This document shows positions 25,901 through 40,900 of a DNA stretch of 64,000 nucleotides, piece by piece. The notes beneath the pieces were generated by a model that saw only the letters and a list, made by a program, of their open reading frames with translations, was not told the DNA's origin and did no database searches. Each line of letters opens with the position of its first letter. Within the stretch, counting starts at the first letter, position 1. The stretch is from Brachycybe producta (taxonomy: Eukaryota; Arthropoda; Diplopoda; Playtdesmida; Andrognathidae): the NCBI GenBank assembly GCA_036925085.1, contig JAUPFP010000015.1:4740205-4804204 (forward strand), read 5' to 3'. A program made the translations under genes and the position numbers.

Positions 25901-28900
25901 TCCAAGAGGTCCAGAGTATGGTCCATGAATATTTTCAAAAAATGACAAGAAATGAGTCTTTCAGATGCCCTGAAAAGCACCGAAATGAACTCAGGAGGGC
26001 CCAACAAATTTCAGAAGACCATGAAAACCCATAAATTCAAAAAAGTAAAAATTGTCAAAAAATGAAATTCTTCCAAGAGTCTACTCTTGGAAATTTTTCA
26101 AAAAACGGCCAAAACTGAAAGTCTTCTAGATGCCTTGAAAAGCATTGAAATGAACTCAGGAGGGCCCAACAGACTTCAGATGACTATAAAAACCGTAAAC
26201 CACTTGCAATGAATTTTCGAAGTTACAAATCCATGAGCAAGCATAGACACTTCAATGACGCCCACTTCGAACTGGTGTAACTTTTGAAGCGTGCATTGCA
26301 CACTGGAAATGAAGACATCACTGCATTCCAGACTTTACTGGGAATGCATCAAATCCAACATTTCCATTCCCGCTCGTCTGGTTCACTTGCTATGAATTTT
26401 CAAAGTTACAGATAAATGAGCAAGCATAGACACTTCAATGACGCCCAATTTGAACTGGTGTAACTTTTGAAGCGTGCATTGCACACTGGAAATGAAGACA
26501 TCACTGCATTCCAGACTTTTCTGGGAATGCATCAAATCCAAAATTTCCATTCCCGCTCATCTGGTTCACTTGCTATGAATTTTCAAAGTTACAGATAAAT
26601 GAGCAAGCATAGACACTTCAATGACGCCCAATTTGAACTGGTGTAACTTTTGAAGCGTGCATTGCACACTGGAAATGAAGACATCACTGCATTCCAGACT
26701 TTACTGGGAATGCATCAAATCCAACATTTCCATTCCCGCTCGTCTGGTTCACTTGCTATGAATTTTCAAAGTTACAGATAAATGAGCAAGCATAGACACT
26801 TCAATGACGCCCACTTCGAACTGGTGTAACTTTTGAAGCGTGCATTGCACACTGGAAATGAAGACATCACTGCATTCCAGACTTTACTGGGAATGCATCA
26901 AATCCAACATTTCCATTCCCGCTCGTCTGGTTCACTTGCTATGAATTTTCAAAGTTACAGATAAATGAGCAAGCATAGACACTTCAATGACGCCCACTTC
27001 GAACTGGTGTAACTTTTGAAGCGTGCATTGCACACTGGAAATGAAGACATCACTGCATTCCAGACTTTACTGGGAATGCATCAAATCCAAAATTTCCATT
27101 CCCGCTCGTCTGGTTCACTTGCTATGAATTTTCAAAGTTACAGATAAATGAGCAAGCATAGACACTTCAATGACGCCCAATTTGAACTGGTGTAACTTTT
27201 GAAGCGTGCATTGCACACTGGAAATGAAGACATCACTGCATTCCAGACTTTACTGGGAATGCATCAAATCCAACATTTCCATTCCCGCTCGTCTGGTTCA
27301 CTTGCTATGAATTTTCAAAGTTACAGATAAATGAGCAAGCATAGACACTTCAATGACGCCCAATTTGAACTGGTGTAACTTTTGAAGCGTGCATTGCACA
27401 CTGGAAATGAAGACATCACTGCATTCCAGACTTTACTGGGAATGCATCAAATCCAACATTTCCATTCCCGCTCGTCTGGTTCACTTGCTATGAATTTTCA
27501 AAGTTACAGATAAATGAGCAAGCATAGACACTTCAATGACGCCCAATTTGAACTGGTGTAACTTTTGAAGCGTGCATTGCACACTGGAAATGAAGACATC
27601 ACTGCATTCCAGACTTTACTGGGAATGCATCAAATCCAACATTTCCTTTCCCGCTCGTCTGGTTCACTTGCTATGAATTTTCAAAGTTACAGATAAATGA
27701 GCAAGCATAGACACTTCAATGACGCCCAATTTGAACTGGTGTAACTTTTGAAGCGTGCATTGCACACTGGAAATGAAGACATCACTGCATTCCAGACTTT
27801 TCTGGGAATGCATCAAATCCAAAATTTCCATTCCCGCTCGTCTGGTTCACTTGCTATGAATTTTCAAAGTTACAGATAAATGAGCAAGCATAGACACTTC
27901 AATGACGCCCAATTTGAACTGGTGTAACTTTTGAAGCGTGCATTGCACACTGGAAATGAAGACATCACTGCATTCCAGACTTTACTGGGAATGCATCAAA
28001 TCCAACATTTCCATTCCCGCTCGTCTGGTTCACTTGCTATGAATTTTCAAAGTTACAGATAAATGAGCAAGCATAGACACTTCAATGACGCCCACTTCGA
28101 ACTGGTGTAACTTTTGAAGCGTGCATTGCACACTGGAAATGAAGACATCACTGAATTCCAGGCTGCTCTTGCAATGTGATGCATCCAAAATTTCAATTCC
28201 CGCTCGTCTGTTTCACTTGCAATGAATTTTTGAAGTTATATAAATATTCCAAGAGGTCCAGAGTATGGTCCATGAATATTTTCAAAAAATGACAAGAAAT
28301 GAGTCTTTCAGATGCCCTGAAAAGCACCGAAATGAACTCAGGAGGGCCCAACAAATTTCAGAAGACCATGAAAACCCATAAATTCAAAAAAGTAAAAATT
28401 GTCAAAAAATGAAATTCTTCCAAGAGTCTACTCTTGGAAATTTTTCAAAAAACGGCCAAAACTGAAAGTCTTCTAGATGCCTTGAAAAGCATTGAAATGA
28501 ACTCAGGAGGGCCCAACAGACTTCAGATGACTATAAAAACCGTAAACCACTTGCAATGAATTTTCGAAGTTACAAATCCATGAGCAAGCATAGACACTTC
28601 AATGACGCCCACTTCGAACTGGTGTAACTTTTGAAGCGTGCATTGCACACTGGAAATGAAGACATCACTGCATTCCAGACTTTACTGGGAATGCATCAAA
28701 TCCAACATTTCCATTCCCGCTCGTCTGGTTCACTTGCTATGAATTTTCAAAGTTACAGATAAATGAGCAAGCATAGACACTTCAATGACGCCCAATTTGA
28801 ACTGGTGTAACTTTTGAAGCGTGCATTGCACACTGGAAATGAAGACATCACTGCATTCCAGACTTTTCTGGGAATGCATCAAATCCAAAATTTCCATTCC

Positions 28901-31900
28901 CGCTCGTCTGGTTCACTTGCTATGAATTTTCAAAGTTACAGATAAATGAGCAAGCATAGACACTTCAATGACGCCCAATTTGAACTGGTGTAACTTTTGA
29001 AGCGTGCATTGCACACTGGAAATGAAGACATCACTGCATTCCAGACTTTTCTGGGAATGCATCAAATCCAAAATTTCCATTCCCGCTCATCTGGTTCACT
29101 TGCTATGAATTTTCAAAGTTACAGATAAATGAGCAAGCATAGACACTTCAATGACGCCCAATTTGAACTGGTGTAACTTTTGAAGCGTGCATTGCACACT
29201 GGAAATGAAGACATCACTGCATTCCAGACTTTACTGGGAATGCATCAAATCCAACATTTCCATTCCCGCTCGTCTGGTTCACTTGCTATGAATTTTCAAA
29301 GTTACAGATAAATGAGCAAGCATAGACACTTCAATGACGCCCACTTCGAACTGGTGTAACTTTTGAAGCGTGCATTGCACACTGGAAATGAAGACATCAC
29401 TGCATTCCAGACTTTACTGGGAATGCATCAAATCCAAAATTTCCATTCCCGCTCGTCTGGTTCACTTGCTATGAATTTTCAAAGTTACAGATAAATGAGC
29501 AAGCATAGACACTTCAATGACGCCCAATTTGAACTGGTGTAACTTTTGAAGCGTGCATTGCACACTGGAAATGAAGACATCACTGCATTCCAGACTTTAC
29601 TGGGAATGCATCAAATCCAACATTTCCATTCCCGCTCGTCTGGTTCACTTGCTATGAATTTTCAAAGTTACAGATAAATGAGCAAGCATAGACACTTCAA
29701 TGACGCCCAATTTGAACTGGTGTAACTTTTGAAGCGTGCATTGCACACTGGAAATGAAGACATCACTGCATTCCAGACTTTACTGGGAATGCATCAAATC
29801 CAACATTTCCATTCCCGCTCGTCTGGTTCACTTGCTATGAATTTTCAAAGTTACAGATAAATGAGCAAGCATAGACACTTCAATGACGCCCAATTTGAAC
29901 TGGTGTAACTTTTGAAGCGTGCATTGCACACTGGAAATGAAGACATCACTGCATTCCAGACTTTTCTGGGAATGCATCAAATCCAAAATTTCCATTCCCG
30001 CTCATCTGGTTCACTTGCTATGAATTTTCAAAGTTACAGATAAATGAGCAAGCATAGACACTTCAATGACGCCCAATTTGAACTGGTGTAACTTTTGAAG
30101 CGTGCATTGCACACTGGAAATGAAGACATCACTGCATTCCAGACTTTACTGGGAATGCATCAAATCCAACATTTCCATTCCCGCTCGTCTGGTTCACTTG
30201 CTATGAATTTTCAAAGTTACAGATAAATGAGCAAGCATAGACACTTCAATGACGCCCACTTCGAACTGGTGTAACTTTTGAAGCGTGCATTGCACACTGG
30301 AAATGAAGACATCACTGCATTCCAGACTTTACTGGGAATGCATCAAATCCAAAATTTCCATTCCCGCTCGTCTGGTTCACTTGCTATGAATTTTCAAAGT
30401 TACAGATAAATGAGCAAGCATAGACACTTCAATGACGCCCAATTTGAACTGGTGTAACTTTTGAAGCGTGCATTGCACACTGGAAATGAAGACATCACTG
30501 CATTCCAGACTTTACTGGGAATGCATCAAATCCAACATTTCCATTCCCGCTCGTCTGGTTCACTTGCTATGAATTTTCAAAGTTACAGATAAATGAGCAA
30601 GCATAGACACTTCAATGACGCCCAATTTGAACTGGTGTAACTTTTGAAGCGTGCATTGCACACTGGAAATGAAGACATCACTGCATTCCAGACTTTACTG
30701 GGAATGCATCAAATCCAACATTTCCATTCCCGCTCGTCTGGTTCACTTGCTATGAATTTTCAAAGTTACAGATAAATGAGCAAGCATAGACACTTCAATG
30801 ACGCCCACTTCGAACTGGTGTAACTTTTGAAGCGTGCATTGCACACTGGAAATGAAGACATCACTGAATTCCAGGCTGCTCTTGCAATGTGATGCATCCA
30901 AAATTTCAATTCCCGCTCGTCTGTTTCACTTGCAATGAATTTTTGAAGTTATATAAATATTCCAAGAGGTCCAGAGTATGGTCCATGAATATTTTCAAAA
31001 AATGACAAGAAATGAGTCTTTCAGATGCCCTGAAAAGCACCGAAATGAACTCAGGAGGGCCCAACAAATTTCAGAAGACCATGAAAACCCATAAATTCAA
31101 AAAAGTAAAAATTGTCAAAAAATGAAATTCTTCCAAGAGTCTACTCTTGGAAATTTTTCAAAAAACGGCCAAAACTGAAAGTCTTCTAGATGCCTTGAAA
31201 AGCATTGAAATGAACTCAGGAGGGCCCAACAGACTTCAGATGACTATAAAAACCGTAAACCACTTGCAATGAATTTTCGAAGTTACAAATCCATGAGCAA
31301 GCATAGACACTTCAATGACGCCCACTTCGAACTGGTGTAACTTTTGAAGCGTGCATTGCACACTGGAAATGAAGACATCACTGCATTCCAGACTTTACTG
31401 GGAATGCATCAAATCCAACATTTCCATTCCCGCTCGTCTGGTTCACTTGCTATGAATTTTCAAAGTTACAGATAAATGAGCAAGCATAGACACTTCAATG
31501 ACGCCCAATTTGAACTGGTGTAACTTTTGAAGCGTGCATTGCACACTGGAAATGAAGACATCACTGCATTCCAGACTTTTCTGGGAATGCATCAAATCCA
31601 AAATTTCCATTCCCGCTCGTCTGGTTCACTTGCTATGAATTTTCAAAGTTACAGATAAATGAGCAAGCATAGACACTTCAATGACGCCCAATTTGAACTG
31701 GTGTAACTTTTGAAGCGTGCATTGCACACTGGAAATGAAGACATCACTGCATTCCAGACTTTTCTGGGAATGCATCAAATCCAAAATTTCCATTCCCGCT
31801 CGTCTGGTTCACTTGCTATGAATTTTCAAAGTTACAGATAAATGAGCAAGCATAGACACTTCAATGACGCCCAATTTGAACTGGTGTAACTTTTGAAGCG

Positions 31901-34900
31901 TGCATTGCACACTGGAAATGAAGACATCACTGCATTCCAGACTTTACTGGGAATGCATCAAATCCAACATTTCCATTCCCGCTCGTCTGGTTCACTTGCT
32001 ATGAATTTTCAAAGTTACAGATAAATGAGCAAGCATAGACACTTCAATGACGCCCACTTCGAACTGGTGTAACTTTTGAAGCGTGCATTGCACACTGGAA
32101 ATGAAGACATCACTGCATTCCAGACTTTACTGGGAATGCATCAAATCCAAAATTTCCATTCCCGCTCGTCTGGTTCACTTGCTATGAATTTTCAAAGTTA
32201 CAGATAAATGAGCAAGCATAGACACTTCAATGACGCCCAATTTGAACTGGTGTAACTTTTGAAGCGTGCATTGCACACTGGAAATGAAGACATCACTGCA
32301 TTCCAGACTTTACTGGGAATGCATCAAATCCAACATTTCCATTCCCGCTCGTCTGGTTCACTTGCTATGAATTTTCAAAGTTACAGATAAATGAGCAAGC
32401 ATAGACACTTCAATGACGCCCAATTTGAACTGGTGTAACTTTTGAAGCGTGCATTGCACACTGGAAATGAAGACATCACTGCATTCCAGACTTTACTGGG
32501 AATGCATCAAATCCAACATTTCCATTCCCGCTCGTCTGGTTCACTTGCTATGAATTTTCAAAGTTACAGATAAATGAGCAAGCATAGACACTTCAATGAC
32601 GCCCAATTTGAACTGGTGTAACTTTTGAAGCGTGCATTGCACACTGGAAATGAAGACATCACTGCATTCCAGACTTTACTGGGAATGCATCAAATCCAAC
32701 ATTTCCATTCCCGCTCGTCTGGTTCACTTGCTATGAATTTTCAAAGTTACAGATAAATGAGCAAGCATAGACACTTCAATGACGCCCACTTCGAACTGGT
32801 GTAACTTTTGAAGCGTGCATTGCACACTGGAAATGAAGACATCACTGAATTCCAGGCTGCTCTTGCAATGTGATGCATCCAAAATTTCAATTCCCGCTCG
32901 TCTGTTTCACTTGCAATGAATTTTTGAAGTTATATAAATATTCCAAGAGGTCCAGAGTATGGTCCATGAATATTTTCAAAAAATGACAAGAAATGAGTCT
33001 TTCAGATGCCCTGAAAAGCACCGAAATGAACTCAGGAGGGCCCAACAAATTTCAGAAGACCATGAAAACCCATAAATTCAAAAAAGTAAAAATTGTCAAA
33101 AAATGAAATTCTTCCAAGAGTCTACTCTTGGAAATTTTTCAAAAAACGGCCAAAACTGAAAGTCTTCTAGATGCCTTGAAAAGCATTGAAATGAACTCAG
33201 GAGGGCCCAACAGACTTCAGATGACTATAAAAACCGTAAACCACTTGCAATGAATTTTCGAAGTTACAAATCCATGAGCAAGCATAGACACTTCAATGAC
33301 GCCCACTTCGAACTGGTGTAACTTTTGAAGCGTGCATTGCACACTGGAAATGAAGACATCACTGCATTCCAGACTTTACTGGGAATGCATCAAATCCAAC
33401 ATTTCCATTCCCGCTCGTCTGGTTCACTTGCTATGAATTTTCAAAGTTACAGATAAATGAGCAAGCATAGACACTTCAATGACGCCCAATTTGAACTGGT
33501 GTAACTTTTGAAGCGTGCATTGCACACTGGAAATGAAGACATCACTGCATTCCAGACTTTACTGGGAATGCATCAAATCCAACATTTCCATTCCCGCTCG
33601 TCTGGTTCACTTGCTATGAATTTTCAAAGTTACAGATAAATGAGCAAGCATAGACACTTCAATGACGCCCAATTTGAACTGGTGTAACTTTTGAAGCGTG
33701 CATTGCACACTGGAAATGAAGACATCACTGCATTCCAGACTTTACTGGGAATGCATCAAATCCAACATTTCCATTCCCGCTCGTCTGGTTCACTTGCTAT
33801 GAATTTTCAAAGTTACAGATAAATGAGCAAGCATAGACACTTCAATGACGCCCACTTCGAACTGGTGTAACTTTTGAAGCGTGCATTGCACACTGGAAAT
33901 GAAGACATCACTGAATTCCAGGCTGCTCTTGCAATGTGATGCATCCAAAATTTCAATTCCCGCTCGTCTGTTTCACTTGCAATGAATTTTTGAAGTTATA
34001 TAAATATTCCAAGAGGTCCAGAGTATGGTCCATGAATATTTTCAAAAAATGACAAGAAATGAGTCTTTCAGATGCCCTGAAAAGCACCGAAATGAACTCA
34101 GGAGGGCCCAACAAATTTCAGAAGACCATGAAAACCCATAAATTCAAAAAAGTAAAAATTGTCAAAAAATGAAATTCTTCCAAGAGTCTACTCTTGGAAA
34201 TTTTTCAAAAAACGGCCAAAACTGAAAGTCTTCTAGATGCCTTGAAAAGCATTGAAATGAACTCAGGAGGGCCCAACAGACTTCAGATGACTATAAAAAC
34301 CGTAAACCACTTGCAATGAATTTTCGAAGTTACAAATCCATGAGCAAGCATAGACACTTCAATGACGCCCACTTCGAACTGGTGTAACTTTTGAAGCGTG
34401 CATTGCACACTGGAAATGAAGACATCACTGCATTCCAGACTTTACTGGGAATGCATCAAATCCAACATTTCCATTCCCGCTCGTCTGGTTCACTTGCTAT
34501 GAATTTTCAAAGTTACAGATAAATGAGCAAGCATAGACACTTCAATGACGCCCAATTTGAACTGGTGTAACTTTTGAAGCGTGCATTGCACACTGGAAAT
34601 GAAGACATCACTGCATTCCAGACTTTTCTGGGAATGCATCAAATCCAAAATTTCCATTCCCGCTCGTCTGGTTCACTTGCTATGAATTTTCAAAGTTACA
34701 GATAAATGAGCAAGCATAGACACTTCAATGACGCCCAATTTGAACTGGTGTAACTTTTGAAGCGTGCATTGCACACTGGAAATGAAGACATCACTGCATT
34801 CCAGACTTTTCTGGGAATGCATCAAATCCAAAATTTCCATTCCCGCTCGTCTGGTTCACTTGCTATGAATTTTCAAAGTTACAGATAAATGAGCAAGCAT

Positions 34901-37900
34901 AGACACTTCAATGACGCCCAATTTGAACTGGTGTAACTTTTGAAGCGTGCATTGCACACTGGAAATGAAGACATCACTGCATTCCAGACTTTACTGGGAA
35001 TGCATCAAATCCAACATTTCCATTCCCGCTCGTCTGGTTCACTTGCTATGAATTTTCAAAGTTACAGATAAATGAGCAAGCATAGACACTTCAATGACGC
35101 CCACTTCGAACTGGTGTAACTTTTGAAGCGTGCATTGCACACTGGAAATGAAGACATCACTGCATTCCAGACTTTACTGGGAATGCATCAAATCCAAAAT
35201 TTCCATTCCCGCTCGTCTGGTTCACTTGCTATGAATTTTCAAAGTTACAGATAAATGAGCAAGCATAGACACTTCAATGACGCCCAATTTGAACTGGTGT
35301 AACTTTTGAAGCGTGCATTGCACACTGGAAATGAAGACATCACTGCATTCCAGACTTTACTGGGAATGCATCAAATCCAACATTTCCATTCCCGCTCGTC
35401 TGGTTCACTTGCTATGAATTTTCAAAGTTACAGATAAATGAGCAAGCATAGACACTTCAATGACGCCCAATTTGAACTGGTGTAACTTTTGAAGCGTGCA
35501 TTGCACACTGGAAATGAAGACATCACTGCATTCCAGACTTTACTGGGAATGCATCAAATCCAACATTTCCATTCCCGCTCGTCTGGTTCACTTGCTATGA
35601 ATTTTCAAAGTTACAGATAAATGAGCAAGCATAGACACTTCAATGACGCCCAATTTGAACTGGTGTAACTTTTGAAGCGTGCATTGCACACTGGAAATGA
35701 AGACATCACTGCATTCCAGACTTTTCTGGGAATGCATCAAATCCAAAATTTCCATTCCCGCTCGTCTGGTTCACTTGCTATGAATTTTCAAAGTTACAGA
35801 TAAATGAGCAAGCATAGACACTTCAATGACGCCCAATTTGAACTGGTGTAACTTTTGAAGCGTGCATTGCACACTGGAAATGAAGACATCACTGCATTCC
35901 AGACTTTACTGGGAATGCATCAAATCCAACATTTCCATTCCCGCTCGTCTGGTTCACTTGCTATGAATTTTCAAAGTTACAGATAAATGAGCAAGCATAG
36001 ACACTTCAATGACGCCCACTTCGAACTGGTGTAACTTTTGAAGCGTGCATTGCACACTGGAAATGAAGACATCACTGAATTCCAGGCTGCTCTTGCAATG
36101 TGATGCATCCAACATTTCAATTCCCGCTCGTCTGTTTCACTTGCAATGAATTTTTGAAGTTATATAAATATTCCAAGAGGTCCAGAGTATGGTCCATGAA
36201 TATTTTCAAAAAATGACAAGAAATGAGTCTTTCAGATGCCCTGAAAAGCACCGAAATGAACTCAGGAGGGCCCAACAAATTTCAGAAGACCATGAAAACC
36301 CATAAATTCAAAAAAGTAAAAATTGTCAAAAAATGAAATTCTTCCAAGAGTCTACTCTTGGAAATTTTTCAAAAAACGGCCAAAACTGAAAGTCTTCTAG
36401 ATGCCTTGAAAAGCATTGAAATGAACTCAGGAGGGCCCAACAGACTTCAGATGACTATAAAAACCGTAAACCACTTGCAATGAATTTTCGAAGTTACAAA
36501 TCCATGAGCAAGCATAGACACTTCAATGACGCCCAATTTGAACTGGTGTAACTTTTGAAGCGTGCATTGCACACTGGAAATGAAGACATCACTGCATTCC
36601 AGACTTTACTGGGAATGCATCAAATCCAACATTTCCATTCCCGCTCGTCTGGTTCACTTGCTATGAATTTTCAAAGTTACAGATAAATGAGCAAGCATAG
36701 ACACTTCAATGACGCCCAATTTGAACTGGTGTAACTTTTGAAGCGTGCATTGCACACTGGAAATGAAGACATCACTGCATTCCAGACTTTTCTGGGAATG
36801 CATCAAATCCAAAATTTCCATTCCCGCTCGTCTGGTTCACTTGCTATGAATTTTCAAAGTTACAGATAAATGAGCAAGCATAGACACTTCAATGACGCCC
36901 AATTTGAACTGGTGTAACTTTTGAAGCGTGCATTGCACACTGGAAATGAAGACATCACTGCATTCCAGACTTTTCTGGGAATGCATCAAATCCAAAATTT
37001 CCATTCCCGCTCGTCTGGTTCACTTGCTATGAATTTTCAAAGTTACAGATAAATGAGCAAGCATAGACACTTCAATGACGCCCAATTTGAACTGGTGTAA
37101 CTTTTGAAGCGTGCATTGCACACTGGAAATGAAGACATCACTGCATTCCAGACTTTACTGGGAATGCATCAAATCCAACATTTCCATTCCCGCTCGTCTG
37201 GTTCACTTGCTATGAATTTTCAAAGTTACAGATAAATGAGCAAGCATAGACACTTCAATGACGCCCACTTCGAACTGGTGTAACTTTTGAAGCGTGCATT
37301 GCACACTGGAAATGAAGACATCACTGCATTCCAGACTTTACTGGGAATGCATCAAATCCAAAATTTCCATTCCCGCTCGTCTGGTTCACTTGCTATGAAT
37401 TTTCAAAGTTACAGATAAATGAGCAAGCATAGACACTTCAATGACGCCCAATTTGAACTGGTGTAACTTTTGAAGCGTGCATTGCACACTGGAAATGAAG
37501 ACATCACTGCATTCCAGACTTTACTGGGAATGCATCAAATCCAACATTTCCATTCCCGCTCGTCTGGTTCACTTGCTATGAATTTTCAAAGTTACAGATA
37601 AATGAGCAAGCATAGACACTTCAATGACGCCCAATTTGAACTGGTGTAACTTTTGAAGCGTGCATTGCACACTGGAAATGAAGACATCACTGCATTCCAG
37701 ACTTTACTGGGAATGCATCAAATCCAACATTTCCATTCCCGCTCGTCTGGTTCACTTGCTATGAATTTTCAAAGTTACAGATAAATGAGCAAGCATAGAC
37801 ACTTCAATGACGCCCAATTTGAACTGGTGTAACTTTTGAAGCGTGCATTGCACACTGGAAATGAAGACATCACTGCATTCCAGACTTTTCTGGGAATGCA

Positions 37901-40900
37901 TCAAATCCAAAATTTCCATTCCCGCTCGTCTGGTTCACTTGCTATGAATTTTCAAAGTTACAGATAAATGAGCAAGCATAGACACTTCAATGACGCCCAA
38001 TTTGAACTGGTGTAACTTTTGAAGCGTGCATTGCACACTGGAAATGAAGACATCACTGCATTCCAGACTTTACTGGGAATGCATCAAATCCAACATTTCC
38101 ATTCCCGCTCGTCTGGTTCACTTGCTATGAATTTTCAAAGTTACAGATAAATGAGCAAGCATAGACACTTCAATGACGCCCACTTCGAACTGGTGTAACT
38201 TTTGAAGCGTGCATTGCACACTGGAAATGAAGACATCACTGAATTCCAGGCTGCTCTTGCAATGTGATGCATCCAACATTTCAATTCCCGCTCGTCTGTT
38301 TCACTTGCAATGAATTTTTGAAGTTATATAAATATTCCAAGAGGTCCAGAGTATGGTCCATGAATATTTTCAAAAAATGACAAGAAATGAGTCTTTCAGA
38401 TGCCCTGAAAAGCACCGAAATGAACTCAGGAGGGCCCAACAAATTTCAGAAGACCATGAAAACCCATAAATTCAAAAAAGTAAAAATTGTCAAAAAATGA
38501 AATTCTTCCAAGAGTCTACTCTTGGAAATTTTTCAAAAAACGGCCAAAACTGAAAGTCTTCTAGATGCCTTGAAAAGCATTGAAATGAACTCAGGAGGGC
38601 CCAACAGACTTCAGATGACTATAAAAACCGTAAACCACTTGCAATGAATTTTCGAAGTTACAAATCCATGAGCAAGCATAGACACTTCAATGACGCCCAA
38701 TTTGAACTGGTGTAACTTTTGAAGCGTGCATTGCACACTGGAAATGAAGACATCACTGCATTCCAGACTTTACTGGGAATGCATCAAATCCAACATTTCC
38801 ATTCCCGCTCGTCTGGTTCACTTGCTATGAATTTTCAAAGTTACAGATAAATGAGCAAGCATAGACACTTCAATGACGCCCAATTTGAACTGGTGTAACT
38901 TTTGAAGCGTGCATTGCACACTGGAAATGAAGACATCACTGCATTCCAGACTTTTCTGGGAATGCATCAAATCCAAAATTTCCATTCCCGCTCGTCTGGT
39001 TCACTTGCTATGAATTTTCAAAGTTACAGATAAATGAGCAAGCATAGACACTTCAATGACGCCCAATTTGAACTGGTGTAACTTTTGAAGCGTGCATTGC
39101 ACACTGGAAATGAAGACATCACTGCATTCCAGACTTTACTGGGAATGCATCAAATCCAACATTTCCATTCCCGCTCGTCTGGTTCACTTGCTATGAATTT
39201 TCAAAGTTACAGATAAATGAGCAAGCATAGACACTTCAATGACGCCCACTTCGAACTGGTGTAACTTTTGAAGCGTGCATTGCACACTGGAAATGAAGAC
39301 ATCACTGAATTCCAGGCTGCTCTTGCAATGTGATGCATCCAACATTTCAATTCCCGCTCGTCTGTTTCACTTGCAATGAATTTTTGAAGTTATATAAATA
39401 TTCCAAGAGGTCCAGAGTATGGTCCATGAATATTTTCAAAAAATGACAAGAAATGAGTCTTTCAGATGCCCTGAAAAGCACCGAAATGAACTCAGGAGGG
39501 CCCAACAAATTTCAGAAGACCATGAAAACCCATAAATTCAAAAAAGTAAAAATTGTCAAAAAATGAAATTCTTCCAAGAGTCTACTCTTGGAAATTTTTC
39601 AAAAAACGGCCAAAACTGAAAGTCTTCTAGATGCCTTGAAAAGCATTGAAATGAACTCAGGAGGGCCCAACAGACTTCAGATGACTATAAAAACCGTAAA
39701 CCACTTGCAATGAATTTTCGAAGTTACAAATCCATGAGCAAGCATAGACACTTCAATGACGCCCAATTTGAACTGGTGTAACTTTTGAAGCGTGCATTGC
39801 ACACTGGAAATGAAGACATCACTGCATTCCAGACTTTACTGGGAATGCATCAAATCCAACATTTCCATTCCCGCTCGTCTGGTTCACTTGCTATGAATTT
39901 TCAAAGTTACAGATAAATGAGCAAGCATAGACACTTCAATGACGCCCAATTTGAACTGGTGTAACTTTTGAAGCGTGCATTGCACACTGGAAATGAAGAC
40001 ATCACTGCATTCCAGACTTTTCTGGGAATGCATCAAATCCAAAATTTCCATTCCCGCTCGTCTGGTTCACTTGCTATGAATTTTCAAAGTTACAGATAAA
40101 TGAGCAAGCATAGACACTTCAATGACGCCCAATTTGAACTGGTGTAACTTTTGAAGCGTGCATTGCACACTGGAAATGAAGACATCACTGCATTCCAGAC
40201 TTTACTGGGAATGCATCAAATCCAACATTTCCATTCCCGCTCGTCTGGTTCACTTGCTATGAATTTTCAAAGTTACAGATAAATGAGCAAGCATAGACAC
40301 TTCAATGACGCCCACTTCGAACTGGTGTAACTTTTGAAGCGTGCATTGCACACTGGAAATGAAGACATCACTGAATTCCAGGCTGCTCTTGCAATGTGAT
40401 GCATCCAACATTTCAATTCCCGCTCGTCTGTTTCACTTGCAATGAATTTTTGAAGTTATATAAATATTCCAAGAGGTCCAGAGTATGGTCCATGAATATT
40501 TTCAAAAAATGACAAGAAATGAGTCTTTCAGATGCCCTGAAAAGCACCGAAATGAACTCAGGAGGGCCCAACAAATTTCAGAAGACCATGAAAACCCATA
40601 AATTCAAAAAAGTAAAAATTGTCAAAAAATGAAATTCTTCCAAGAGTCTACTCTTGGAAATTTTTCAAAAAACGGCCAAAACTGAAAGTCTTCTAGATGC
40701 CTTGAAAAGCATTGAAATGAACTCAGGAGGGCCCAACAGACTTCAGATGACTATAAAAACCGTAAACCACTTGCAATGAATTTTCGAAGTTACAAATCCA
40801 TGAGCAAGCATAGACACTTCAATGACGCCCACTTCGAACTGGTGTAACTTTTGAAGCGTGCATTGCACACTGGAAATGAAGACATCACTGCATTCCAGAC